Assembly: GCA_039931245.1 (NCBI GenBank)
Contig: JBDTSH010000001.1
Location: 1 to 15,912 of the forward strand
DNA from: UBA4729 sp039931245
Lineage (GTDB): Bacteria; Patescibacteriota; Saccharimonadia; Saccharimonadales; UBA4665
Reading direction: 5' to 3'
Length of the DNA stretch: 15,912 nucleotides
Shown here: positions 6,769-13,011 of the stretch, piece by piece
How positions within the stretch are numbered: the first letter of the stretch is position 1
How the letters are laid out: every line of letters starts with the position of its first letter
The notes under the pieces: generated by a model
Seen by the model: only the letters and a program-made list of their open reading frames with translations
Told to the model about the DNA's origin: nothing
The model's database searches: none
Position numbers and translations under genes: made by a program

Positions 6769-7296
6769 TTAGAGGGCTGGTGGGCCCGCGGGAGGTTGTT
6801 GATCGGGGTATTGGGGCTGGGGCGGAAATGGTGGTTGAGGAGCGAGCGGTTGAGGCTGGTTTGGATACTGGGGTTGGGGAGCGAGCGGTTGTGGGGGTTG
6901 TTGGTCCTGATTGTTGTTCGCTGTCGGCGCCATGACAGAGGGGTCGGCAAACTGAGGAGTTGGGGTAGGAGCAGCTGCCTGGGCTTGCTGACTGGCTGCT
7001 AAAATTTGGGAAGCTGAGCCAGCGACTTCAGCTTTGAGCTTCTCGAACTCTTCTTGAACTATGTCTTTATAATTAGGGAAATTTGTTTCCAGCCACTTGA
7101 ATGCGCCGGCGTCGTCCTTGGCCTCAAAGTAACGCTCAAATTCATCGAGTTGTTCGTTCGTCATCTGATCAGCCAAGCGCATACCGACTCGCATTTCGAG
7201 AGTTTCATAGATATGCTTGAGGAGGCCATTTTTCTCGACTTCAGGCAGTGCGCCCAAACCGATTTCTTGAAGTAGATTATTATCAATTTTAAGCAT
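6769..7296 (-). CDS. DUF5663-like protein with proline/glutamine-rich tail
   Basis: A 175-aa protein of two parts. Residues 1-92 are a compact helical domain (MLKIDNNLLQEIGLGALP, then KNGLLKHIYETLEMRVG and MTNEQLDEFERYF) that I recognise as DUF5663-like, a domain seen mainly in CPR bacteria and of unknown function. Residues 95-175 are low-complexity and rich in Pro, Gln and Ala, with an imperfect repeat of about 18 residues around QPLAPQPQYPNQ; the same repeat is visible in the DNA (GCGAGCGGTTG twice, about 6840-6892). No signal peptide or TM segment is seen, so it is probably cytosolic, and the tail may be a flexible linker. It follows infB by 69 bp but has its own extended -10 and a modest AAGGA Shine-Dalgarno 5 nt before the ATG. 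Confidence 0.75.
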   Translation of the reverse strand: MLKIDNNLLQEIGLGALPEVEKNGLLKHIYETLEMRVGMRLADQMTNEQLDEFERYFEAKDDAGAFKWLETNFPNYKDIVQEEFEKLKAEVAGSASQILAASQQAQAAAPTPTPQFADPSVMAPTANNNQDQQPPQPLAPQPQYPNQPQPLAPQPPFPPQPQYPDQQPPAGPPAL

Positions 7297-7319
7297 TCTA
7301 TTCCTTACCTGTTGGCATT

Positions 7320-7328
7320 ATTGTACCA
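7320..7328 (-). promoter_or_regulatory. Extended -10 (TGG TACAAT) of the DUF5663-like gene
   Basis: On the minus strand TGG at 7328-7326 precedes TACAAT at 7325-7320, an extended -10 needing little -35. The ATG at 7296 lies 23 nt further on, and AAGGA sits 5 nt before it, so this gene has a short ordinary leader. Confidence 0.5.
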
Positions 7329-7365
7329 TTCATTGACAGACTGTGCCTAGGCCGCCTATTAACCG

Positions 7366-9129
7366 TTACAGAGTGCGCTCAACAGAGTGACGAGTGAAGA
7401 GTTCAATATGATCGCCTTCCTGTAAATCAATCCGTTGCTTGGTGCTAAAGCTCAGACCACACATTTCACCCTCGAAGACTTCTTTGGCTTCGGATGGTCC
7501 CCGCTTGAGGCCAGTGATTTCGACTTCACCCAGGGTTTCTTTGTCGCGAGTTACGCGAGCTAGCGCCGGGACAGTCAGCTTGCCCTTGGTGACTTCCCCG
7601 CCACAGATGACGGCAGTTTTGGTGGTATTAAATATACCTCTCACTACCAGCCGGCCGAGTTCGGTTTCGACGATTTCTGGCTTCAGCAAAGTACTTAGTT
7701 TGTTCCTGACATCGTCGATGAGTTCATAGATAACTTTATAAAGCTGGACTTTGACTTTGTCGCGGGCGGCTTGCTGCTTGCTACTCGTCGAGAGAGCAAC
7801 GTTAAAGCCGATCACAATGGCGTCGCTGGAGTGCGCCAAGTGGAGGTCGTTCTCGCCGATAGCACCCACACCTGAGCTGACAACCCGGACCGCAACTTCA
7901 TTAGTATCGAGCGCTTTCAGGCTATCAATAACTGAGGTCAATGAGCCTTGCACATCGGCTTTGATGATAACGTTAAGCTCTTGCACTTCGTTATTGCGAT
8001 TAATCATGCGGATAAGCTCGCTACTACCGACGGTGTTATGGCCGCCGCTGGCTTGGTGCTCTATCGCCGAATTTTCCGACATCGTACGGGCGGCGTGTTC
8101 GTTGGCGACAGCCACAAACTCATCGCCAAATTCTGGCAGTGTCTTGAAACCAGTGATGGCAACCGGCATCGACGGCGTCGCTATCTTGACAGGTATTCCA
8201 TCGGTCGTTTCGAGATTGCGTATTTTAGCATAACTGCTGCCAGCAACAATAAACATGCCGGGCTTGAGCGTACCGGCCTCGACGAGGGCGTGGGCCACTG
8301 GGCCGCGACCCTTTTCAATACGGGCTTCAATGATCAATCCGCGGGCCGGCACATCAATGTCAGCTTTGAGTTCTTCAACGTCAGTCACCAGCAAAATCAT
8401 ATCGAGTAATTCCGGAACGCCTTTGCCAGTCTTGGCCGAAACTTCGGCGACAAAAGTGTCACCACCCCACTCTTCGACGAGCAAATCTTGCTCGGACAAT
8501 TGTTGCTTGAGGCGATTGACGTCGGCGCCCTCTTTATCCATCTTGTTGGCGGCAACGATAATTTTGACACCGGCCTTACGGGCGAAGCGGATAGCTTCGA
8601 TCGTCTGGGGCTTGATGCCATCATCGGCGGCAACGACGATGATAACGATGTCCGTTAGGAGGGCACCGTGCTCACGAATCGCCGCGAAAGCTTCATGGCC
8701 GGGCGTATCAAGAAAAGTAATATCGCGTTTATTGTGGGTAACCTGATAAGCCGAAATGTGCTGAGTAATCCCCCCGGCTTCATGAGAAGCGACATGGCTG
8801 GAACGAATGGCGTCGAGCAAGCTTGTTTTGCCGTGGTCAACATGGCCCATCACGGCAACCACTGGCGGCCGCGAAACGGCTTTGTCACTCATAACGATCT
8901 TATGTCGGGTCGGCGCCGCCGCCTCAGTTGTGGCCTGGCGAGCTAAGCTAACGTCGAGCTTTAGCTCCTCCACGATAATTTGAGCGGTATCGAAATCGAT
9001 CCGCTCGTTCACGGTGGCCATGACGCCGTTCTTCATCAGCTCACCTATCAGACGGCTAACAGGAATCATCAGCCGTTCGGCCAGAGTGCCAACAGTGATC
9101 ATGTCTTCGATTTCGATTACGTTGCTCAT
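7366..9129 (-). CDS. infB: Translation initiation factor IF-2 (short form)
   Basis: A 587-aa translational GTPase that delivers fMet-tRNA to the 30S P site and promotes subunit joining. An N-terminal IF2_N-like helical segment (MITVGTLAERLMIPVSRLIG, 10-29) leads through a very short linker to the G domain: G1 GHVDHGKT (95-102), GGITQHI (119-125), G3 DTPGHE (141-146), G4 NKMD (195-198) and a VSAKTGKG G5. Domains II, III and the fMet-binding C-terminal domain follow (VKADVQGSLTSVIDSL, GVGAIGENDLHLA). It lacks the long N-terminal extension of E. coli IF-2 (890 aa), which is usual for reduced genomes. It is downstream of S1 on the same strand, separated by 81 nt holding small GC stems, and only a weak Shine-Dalgarno-like GGGAAAGAG is seen. 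Confidence 0.97.
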   Translation of the reverse strand: MSNVIEIEDMITVGTLAERLMIPVSRLIGELMKNGVMATVNERIDFDTAQIIVEELKLDVSLARQATTEAAAPTRHKIVMSDKAVSRPPVVAVMGHVDHGKTSLLDAIRSSHVASHEAGGITQHISAYQVTHNKRDITFLDTPGHEAFAAIREHGALLTDIVIIVVAADDGIKPQTIEAIRFARKAGVKIIVAANKMDKEGADVNRLKQQLSEQDLLVEEWGGDTFVAEVSAKTGKGVPELLDMILLVTDVEELKADIDVPARGLIIEARIEKGRGPVAHALVEAGTLKPGMFIVAGSSYAKIRNLETTDGIPVKIATPSMPVAITGFKTLPEFGDEFVAVANEHAARTMSENSAIEHQASGGHNTVGSSELIRMINRNNEVQELNVIIKADVQGSLTSVIDSLKALDTNEVAVRVVSSGVGAIGENDLHLAHSSDAIVIGFNVALSTSSKQQAARDKVKVQLYKVIYELIDDVRNKLSTLLKPEIVETELGRLVVRGIFNTTKTAVICGGEVTKGKLTVPALARVTRDKETLGEVEITGLKRGPSEAKEVFEGEMCGLSFSTKQRIDLQEGDHIELFTRHSVERTL

Positions 9130-9210
9130 CTATGTAGTACTCTTTCCCGGCCGACGGCCAATTATCTTTGAATCTACACTCCAGTCACTGCATATAGCAG
9201 CCCCGCAGTG

Positions 9211-10278
9211 CTACTTCTTTGCATCCTTGAGCGAAAGGGCAATTTTGCGGTTATCGGTATCAATATCGAGGACCTTAAATTGCTTCTTTTCGTTCAGTTG
9301 GAACAGTTTTTCCGGATCGACGGTTTCTTCGTCACTCATTTCACTGACGTGAACCAGGGCCTCGACGCTAGCGCTCAGCTGCACAAATGCCCCAAATGGG
9401 GTAATCCGCGTGACTTTGCCCTCGACGATTTCACCTTTTTTGAAGGCTTTGACTTCGCTCAACCAAGGATCTTCCATCATTTGCTTGAGGCTCAGGCTCA
9501 GGCGATCTTTATCGATCGCAATAATCTTGGCGGTGACAGTATCACCGACTTTGACGTAGTTGCGTGGGTTATCGACGCGTTCCCAGGAGATTTCACTAAT
9601 GTGAATCAGACCTTCGATGCCGTCAACATTAATGAAGGCTCCAAAGTCAATGACACCGGTGACAATACCTTCGACGGCATCACCAACCTTAAGCTCGGAG
9701 AAGCGAGCCTGCATGTCGTCTTTGACAGCTTCTTTTTCAGAGAAAATCAGCTTGTTGTCTTTGCGGCTGACATCGAGGATGCGTACCCGCAGGGTAACGG
9801 CTGTCAGCGCGTTGAGCTTCTGGAGAATTTCGTCCTTGTCGGCACCTGAGACGCGGGGGTAGTGCCCGGCAGCCAATTGACTCACTGGCAGGAAGCCACG
9901 AATACCTTCGAGCTCAACCAGCAAACCGCCACGGTTGGCGTCGTAAGGGGTAACTTCGACGATTTCTTGGGCGTCAAAAAGGCGCTGAACTTCATCCCAA
10001 CCACGGTCTTTGACGGCGCGCTTCATGCTTAGTAGGGCATGGCCTTCTTCCATCTCCGGATCGATGACGCTCACCGTAATGTTCGTTCCGACCTCTAAGG
10101 ATTGGCCGTGGCCAATTTCGCGGCGCATGACGACTCCGACACCTTTGGCGCCGAGGTCAATCCACACTTCATTCTTACGGACAGAGGTAATGACCCCTTC
10201 GACCACATCTCCGGTGGCCAGTTCTTTGATTTCGCTGCTAAGCAGCAATTCATCCATTGTTAACATTGATTTTGACAT
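9211..10278 (-). CDS. rpsA: Ribosomal protein S1-like protein with four S1 domains
   Basis: A 355-aa RNA-binding protein with four OB-fold S1 repeats at about 21-87, 105-182, 197-267 and 280-352. Repeats 3 and 4 are the most canonical (GIVTGVIDFGAFINVDGIEG, and KVTRITPFGAFVQL followed by VEALVHVSEM), while repeat 2 is more divergent. E. coli S1 has six domains; four-domain forms are typical of Gram-positives and CPR bacteria. It likely helps the 30S subunit bind structured mRNAs, and its pairing with infB gives a translation-initiation cluster. The start ATG (10278) has a perfect AAGGAGG, but with an 11-nt spacer, longer than usual. A roughly 95-nt leader follows the promoter at 10382-10410; it contains short stems (AGAG/CTCT, GGTG/CACC) that may allow autoregulation, as is known for S1 elsewhere. 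Confidence 0.9.
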   Translation of the reverse strand: MSKSMLTMDELLLSSEIKELATGDVVEGVITSVRKNEVWIDLGAKGVGVVMRREIGHGQSLEVGTNITVSVIDPEMEEGHALLSMKRAVKDRGWDEVQRLFDAQEIVEVTPYDANRGGLLVELEGIRGFLPVSQLAAGHYPRVSGADKDEILQKLNALTAVTLRVRILDVSRKDNKLIFSEKEAVKDDMQARFSELKVGDAVEGIVTGVIDFGAFINVDGIEGLIHISEISWERVDNPRNYVKVGDTVTAKIIAIDKDRLSLSLKQMMEDPWLSEVKAFKKGEIVEGKVTRITPFGAFVQLSASVEALVHVSEMSDEETVDPEKLFQLNEKKQFKVLDIDTDNRKIALSLKDAKK

Positions 10279-10289
10279 GATCTTTCATG

Positions 10290-10296
10290 CCTCCTT
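10290..10296 (-). promoter_or_regulatory. Shine-Dalgarno AAGGAGG of S1
   Basis: A perfect minus-strand AAGGAGG at 10296-10290, 11 nt before the ATG. It contrasts with the absence of any Shine-Dalgarno at rpsU, priA, def and the ROK gene. A TACACT/TATAAA stretch just upstream (10306-10295) could be a second, proximal -10. Confidence 0.75.
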
Positions 10297-10381
10297 TATA
10301 AGTGTATTTCCTGCAGACATCGGTAGCCGGTGAGATGGCCCGAGAGCACCTCTGGTTACGTTGTTTGTAAGATTGTCTTTA

Positions 10382-10410
10382 ATTATATCCTATCCACCCC
10401 TTGGGGTAAA
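10382..10410 (-). promoter_or_regulatory. S1 promoter (TTTACC-17-TATAAT)
   Basis: Minus-strand -10 TATAAT at 10387-10382, 17-bp spacer and -35 TTTACC at 10410-10405. The start would give a ~95-nt leader. The spacer and -35 lie within a CCCC-TT-GGGG-TAAAG-CCCC symmetry (about 10397-10415) that could form either of two hairpins. No gene is seen in the rest of the 10279-10570 gap; a 5-bp stem (GTCAG/CTGAC, 10479-10492) followed by TTTT on the plus strand is too weak to call. Confidence 0.5.
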
Positions 10411-10534
10411 GCCCCTAGACCCGATAAGGCTGGCTTTCCTAAATATGAGGTTGCGGATGAAGCTTGTCGCTGTTTCGAGGTCAGACGCCTGACTTTTAAA
10501 TACTGGCCGACAATAGTACGGAATAACTGACATA

Positions 10535-10564
10535 TTGTCTGATTGTTAGTGTCAGTGGTACACT
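10535..10564 (+). promoter_or_regulatory. ROK-gene promoter (TTGTCT-18-TACACT), leaderless
   Basis: TTGTCT at 10535-10540, an 18-bp spacer ending in TGG (extended -10), and TACACT at 10559-10564. The ATG at 10571 is 6 nt after the -10, so the A of the start codon is the expected +1. Confidence 0.65.
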
Positions 10565-10570
10565 GCAACT

Positions 10571-11395
10571 ATGTATTTGGGGATAGATATTGGCGGCACA
10601 AAAACTCTCGTGGCGGCCCTTGACGATAACGGCGTAATCATTGAGCGTGCCAAGTTCCCTACCCCACCCGACTACGCTGAATTTCTAAAGCAACTCACCG
10701 CCGTCCTGGCGGGCTTTAGCAGCAAGGATTTCCTCGCCGGCGGACTTGCCATGCCCGTGACCGTCTTCGACCGGGCTTTAGGGGTCGGCGTAAAGTATAG
10801 CAATTTACCTTGGCAAAATGTCCCCATCCACTCCGATGTCGAACGGATTGCCGGTTGCCCCATAGCGGTGGAAAACGATGCCAAGCTCGGCGGTCTATCC
10901 GAAGCCCTGATGCTCAAAGACACATACCACCGCGTGCTCTACGTAACCGTCAGTACAGGTATCGGTATCTCTCTGGTCGTGAACGCTAAAATCGACACCA
11001 ACATTGGTGATGGCGGCGGCCGCACCATGATGTTTGAACATGATGGCAAAATCGTGCCGTGGGAAAGTTTTGCTTCCGGACGCGCTATTGTTGAACGCTA
11101 TGGGAAGCGAGCCGTCGACATTACCGACGAAGACACCTGGCGCCACATCACGCGCGACTTAAGCCTCGGCCTGTTGGAAATGATAGCTATGTTCCAACCG
11201 GATGTCATCGTCATCGGCGGCAGTGTCGGCACCTACTTTGACCGTTACGGCAAATTTTTGAGCGAAGATCTCCAAAACTTTCACCTACCTCTGTTACCAA
11301 TCCCCCCGATCGTCGGCGCCCAACGAGCCGAAGAAGCTGTCGTCTATGGTTGCTATGATCTGGCGAAAGAAACATATGGAACTGTTACTCGCTAA
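10571..11395 (+). CDS. ROK-family sugar kinase (glucokinase-like)
   Basis: A 274-aa actin-fold kinase of the ROK family. The phosphate-1 loop is LGIDIGGTKTLVAAL (3-17), the catalytic base lies in VENDAK (100-105; D103), the phosphate-2 loop is VTVSTGIGISLVV (125-137), and WESFASGRAI (164-173) and VIVIGGSVG (212-220) complete the fold. The GHxxL...CxCGxxGC zinc motif common in bacterial glucokinases and NagC repressors is missing: the expected region reads GDGGGRTMMFEHDG, so this is a zinc-free ROK variant. No N-terminal HTH is present, so it is an enzyme rather than a repressor; the sugar (glucose, N-acetylmannosamine, other) cannot be set from sequence. Its end overlaps the metallopeptidase start by 20 nt, implying co-translation. 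Confidence 0.88.
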   Translation: MYLGIDIGGTKTLVAALDDNGVIIERAKFPTPPDYAEFLKQLTAVLAGFSSKDFLAGGLAMPVTVFDRALGVGVKYSNLPWQNVPIHSDVERIAGCPIAVENDAKLGGLSEALMLKDTYHRVLYVTVSTGIGISLVVNAKIDTNIGDGGGRTMMFEHDGKIVPWESFASGRAIVERYGKRAVDITDEDTWRHITRDLSLGLLEMIAMFQPDVIVIGGSVGTYFDRYGKFLSEDLQNFHLPLLPIPPIVGAQRAEEAVVYGCYDLAKETYGTVTR

Positions 11396-11876
11396 CCTCA
11401 GAATTGCCTACCCTCACCTCGAGTTTGCCACCGGCAAGCAATTTAGCTGGTCACCCGAAACCCACGAAATTATTTATAAAATTGGCACCGACGACCAACG
11501 GGATCGGTGGTCACTTCTCCATGAAACCGGCCATGCCCTGCTCGAGCACACTTCCTACCAAGCCGACTACTCACTACTGCGCCTAGAGGTGGCCGCCTGG
11601 GAGAAAGCCCGTGAGCTGGCTAGACAATTTGCCATCGTACTCGACGAGGACCACGTCCAGGACTGCCTCGACACCTACCGTGACTGGCTCTACAAACGTA
11701 GTATTTGCCCAAGTTGTGCTAGCAAGTGCTTACAGCAAGACGACTACGCCCACTATCGCTGCTATAACTGCCACGCTGTCTGGCGCGTGACCCCCTCACG
11801 TTTTTGCCGGTCGTACCGATCGAGTAAAATCAAAAAACCGTCTGCCGTATTTCACGAAACAGACGGTATTTGCTAG
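11376..11876 (+). CDS. Small HExxH metallopeptidase (ImmA/IrrE-like) with C-terminal zinc ribbon
   Basis: A 166-aa protein. HETGH (49-53) with a downstream Glu in LRLEVAAWEKA (E71 or E76) gives a gluzincin-like zinc site of the ImmA/IrrE (COG2856-like) kind, proteases that cleave repressors in other bacteria. A four-Cys zinc ribbon follows (CPSC 111-114, CYNC 129-132). A basic tail (SRFCRSYRSSKIKK) ends the protein. The ATG at 11376 is chosen because it lies inside the ROK gene with a 20-nt overlap, and homology begins at MELLLANLRIAYP; an in-frame start 30 nt upstream is less likely. No TM segment is seen. The last ~10 codons coincide with a strong minus-strand terminator serving the convergent KGG gene. 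Substrate unknown; no HTH repressor partner is adjacent. Confidence 0.72.
   Translation: MELLLANLRIAYPHLEFATGKQFSWSPETHEIIYKIGTDDQRDRWSLLHETGHALLEHTSYQADYSLLRLEVAAWEKARELARQFAIVLDEDHVQDCLDTYRDWLYKRSICPSCASKCLQQDDYAHYRCYNCHAVWRVTPSRFCRSYRSSKIKKPSAVFHETDGIC
11832..11867 (-). terminator. Intrinsic terminator of the first KGG gene, inside the metallopeptidase 3' end
   Basis: The minus strand forms an 8-bp stem (ACCGTCTG / CAGACGGT, 11860-11867 with 11837-11844) with a 15-nt loop and then six T (11837-11832). It lies 136 nt downstream of the KGG stop (12003), leaving a long 3' UTR (11868-12002) in which I see no gene. The plus-strand reading has no T-run. Confidence 0.75.
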
Positions 11877-12002
11877 GTTTGTAGACTAGTTTGAGCGAGC
11901 CAGCGCGATGATTTCACGTTCCAGCAATGGCCGTGGTGCTAAGAAATAATATCGAAGACCCAACGCGGACCATTTACTATAGTGCTTCACCAATCGCACA
12001 GA

Positions 12003-12200
12003 CTACTCAGCTTTCTTGGTGCGACGAGACACGCGACCACCGCGAGCGCCAGCGGCACGAGCCAGTTCACGGTTAGCGTAAAAGCCACCGGTACGACCTA
12101 ATTTACCACCTTTTGCGCCAATTTTAGCGTAAAAGTCAGCACCATATTTCTTCTTGTTCGTTGCGGCAGCGGCTTCGCCACCAGCTTTAGTTCCAGCCAT
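12003..12200 (-). CDS. KGG/Con-10-like small basic protein (paralogue 1)
   Basis: A 65-aa, very basic and Gly/Ala-rich protein. It opens MAGTKAGGEAAAATNKKKYG, followed by DFYAKIGAKGGKLGRTGGF and ANRELARAAGARGGRVSRR. These repeated xIGxxGGxxG/RxxGF blocks resemble the KGG-repeat stress-protein family (Con-10, YciG/GsiB-like), thought to act in stress tolerance or nucleic-acid binding; the molecular function is not established. The second gene at 12601 encodes a clear paralogue. Start support is strong: GGAGGT lies 6 nt before the ATG. A consensus promoter about 110 bp upstream and an intrinsic-terminator-like hairpin in the leader point to conditional expression. No signal peptide or TM segment is present. 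Confidence 0.8.
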   Translation of the reverse strand: MAGTKAGGEAAAATNKKKYGADFYAKIGAKGGKLGRTGGFYANRELARAAGARGGRVSRRTKKAE

Positions 12201-12247
12201 GATTGACCTCCGTTATAAGTAATAGTCTCGACCTAGCAAAAGTACAT

Positions 12248-12280
12248 AAAAAGGTTTCACCTACAATGTAGCTGAAACCC
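12248..12280 (-). terminator. Terminator-like hairpin in the 5' leader of KGG gene 1 (attenuator or small RNA end)
   Basis: On the minus strand GGTTTCA (12279-12273) pairs with TGAAACC (12259-12253), and inside this CTAC/GTAG pairs around a 3-nt ATT loop, with one G-G mismatch between the two stems. Five T (12252-12248) follow at once. The structure lies only ~20 nt after the predicted start point of the TTGACA-17-TATCAT promoter and ~50 nt before the KGG ATG, so most transcripts could stop after ~50 nt unless the hairpin is bypassed. Confidence 0.65.
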
Positions 12281-12305
12281 TCAAATCTCTCTCGAAATCT
12301 TTATT

Positions 12306-12334
12306 ATGATATCACGCTATTGTTTATATGTCAA
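12306..12334 (-). promoter_or_regulatory. Consensus promoter upstream of KGG gene 1 (TTGACA-17-TATCAT)
   Basis: Minus-strand TTGACA (6/6) at 12334-12329, 17-bp spacer and TATCAT (5/6) at 12311-12306. It is the best -35 in the window. Start point expected near 12299, giving a ~99-nt leader to the KGG ATG. Confidence 0.75.
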
Positions 12335-12551
12335 TAAGCTTGTACTTAAACCTTAAATTCCCCTCACGGTAACCGATCGCCCCTTTTTGGTTTACCCTGA
12401 CCGCGCTTTTAGGCTCGGCACCCCCTAATTACTCGTTCAGCCGCATGACGCGAAGCGAAATCCACAGCCCAAGTCTCGACTAGCCGGTTCCGCCGCTCCG
12501 CTTTATCCCAAAAAAAAGCATCCCCGGACGATAAGTTAGTGCACCACGCCA
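12335..12551. other. Intergenic stretch with no gene recognised
   Basis: Between the KGG-1 promoter and the KGG-2 terminator. It is GC-richer than the flanking leader and contains an A8 run (12511-12518) and a bulged inverted repeat GGTAACC / GGTTTACC (12369-12396). I checked for tmRNA, RNase P, SRP and tRNA signatures on both strands and saw none that hold. An unrecognised structured RNA is possible. Confidence 0.3.
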
Positions 12552-12580
12552 AAAACCCGCCCCAATAGGGGGCGGGTTTT
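12551..12580 (-). terminator. Intrinsic terminator of the second KGG gene
   Basis: A perfect 12-bp stem (AAAACCCGCCCC 12552-12563 / GGGGCGGGTTTT 12569-12580) with a 5-nt loop lies 20 nt after the KGG-2 stop. The minus strand continues into T5; the plus strand also ends in T4, so it may work in both directions. Confidence 0.9.
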
Positions 12581-12600
12581 ATCAGGCTTTATTCGGCTAT

Positions 12601-12795
12601 TTAGCTGCGGCGGGATTTAGAGCCACCGAGAGCACCGTAGATGCTGGCGCGCTTGCGGCCCTCTTCACCAGCGGCAAAGCCGCCGGTGGTGCCGCGCTGG
12701 CCACCCATGCGGCCTATCCGCGAGTAAAAGTCAGAGCCATACTTCTTCTTATTCTTCATGGCGGCCTGACGACCGCCTTTTGCTGTTCCTGCCAT
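12601..12795 (-). CDS. KGG/Con-10-like small basic protein (paralogue 2)
   Basis: A 64-aa paralogue of the protein at 12003: MAGTAKGGRQAAMKNKKKYG, then SDFYSRIGRMGGQRGTTGGF and EEGRKRASIYGALGGSKSRR. The shared frame is MAGT.(K/A)GG..A...NKKKYG.DFY..IG..GG..G.TGGF. The C-terminus differs (no REL-ARAAG block) and has a Glu pair before the last basic helix. The ATG at 12795 is preferred over an in-frame ATG 24 nt upstream because AAGGAGG lies 8 nt before 12795. A possible promoter (TTGAAT-18-TAACAT, 12925-12896) gives a ~95-nt leader. The strong Shine-Dalgarno plus GC-rich terminator suggest high expression. Function unknown; nucleic-acid compaction or stress protection is an inference from family and charge. 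Confidence 0.8.
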   Translation of the reverse strand: MAGTAKGGRQAAMKNKKKYGSDFYSRIGRMGGQRGTTGGFAAGEEGRKRASIYGALGGSKSRRS

Positions 12796-12895
12796 ATTCG
12801 CATCCTCCTTAAACCTCAAGGCAATTAATCAGTAGGCGTCATTTCAATATTTGCCTGTGCCCTGAGCATAAGTACAATATTAATGGATAGAGCTT

Positions 12896-12925
12896 ATGTT
12901 AGTCTGTAAGAAATTCGGCATTCAA
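12896..12925 (-). promoter_or_regulatory. Possible promoter of KGG gene 2 (TTGAAT-18-TAACAT)
   Basis: Minus-strand TTGAAT at 12925-12920 and TAACAT at 12901-12896, 4/6 matches each. Weaker than the KGG-1 promoter; no terminator-like hairpin follows it. Confidence 0.3.
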
Positions 12926-13011
12926 CCAGAACTTATGATGCGCCGGAAATAAATTCATATGTTCAAGATCTTATGGGGGGGTGCACCGGGCACTCCGGCG
13001 AGCAGTTGCGT

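Noticed and set aside
7439..8746. Long plus-strand open frames opposite infB
   Set aside because: They are antisense shadows of a strongly conserved IF-2 gene; low-complexity Ser/Thr-rich translations.
9130..9210. Possible terminator or promoter between S1 and infB
   Set aside because: CACTGC/GCAGTG and GGCC/GGCC stems occur, but there is no T-run and no well-spaced -35/-10 pair, so the genes are most simply one operon.
10244..10288. 12-codon ORF starting at ATG 10288 overlapping the S1 start
   Set aside because: Its ATG is only 1 nt after AAGGAGG, too close for initiation, and it is out of frame with S1; best seen as chance.
10430..10500. Possible tRNA-like TTTCGAGGTC segment between S1 and the ROK gene
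   Set aside because: No consistent cloverleaf could be drawn; T-stem pairing fails.
12360..12550. Possible tmRNA, RNase P or SRP RNA in the KGG intergenic region
   Set aside because: Starts vaguely like tmRNA (GGGGATG on the minus strand), but no tRNA-like 3' end (GGTTCGA...CCA), no RNase P GAAAGTCCGG core and no SRP GGAAGCAGCC loop are present.
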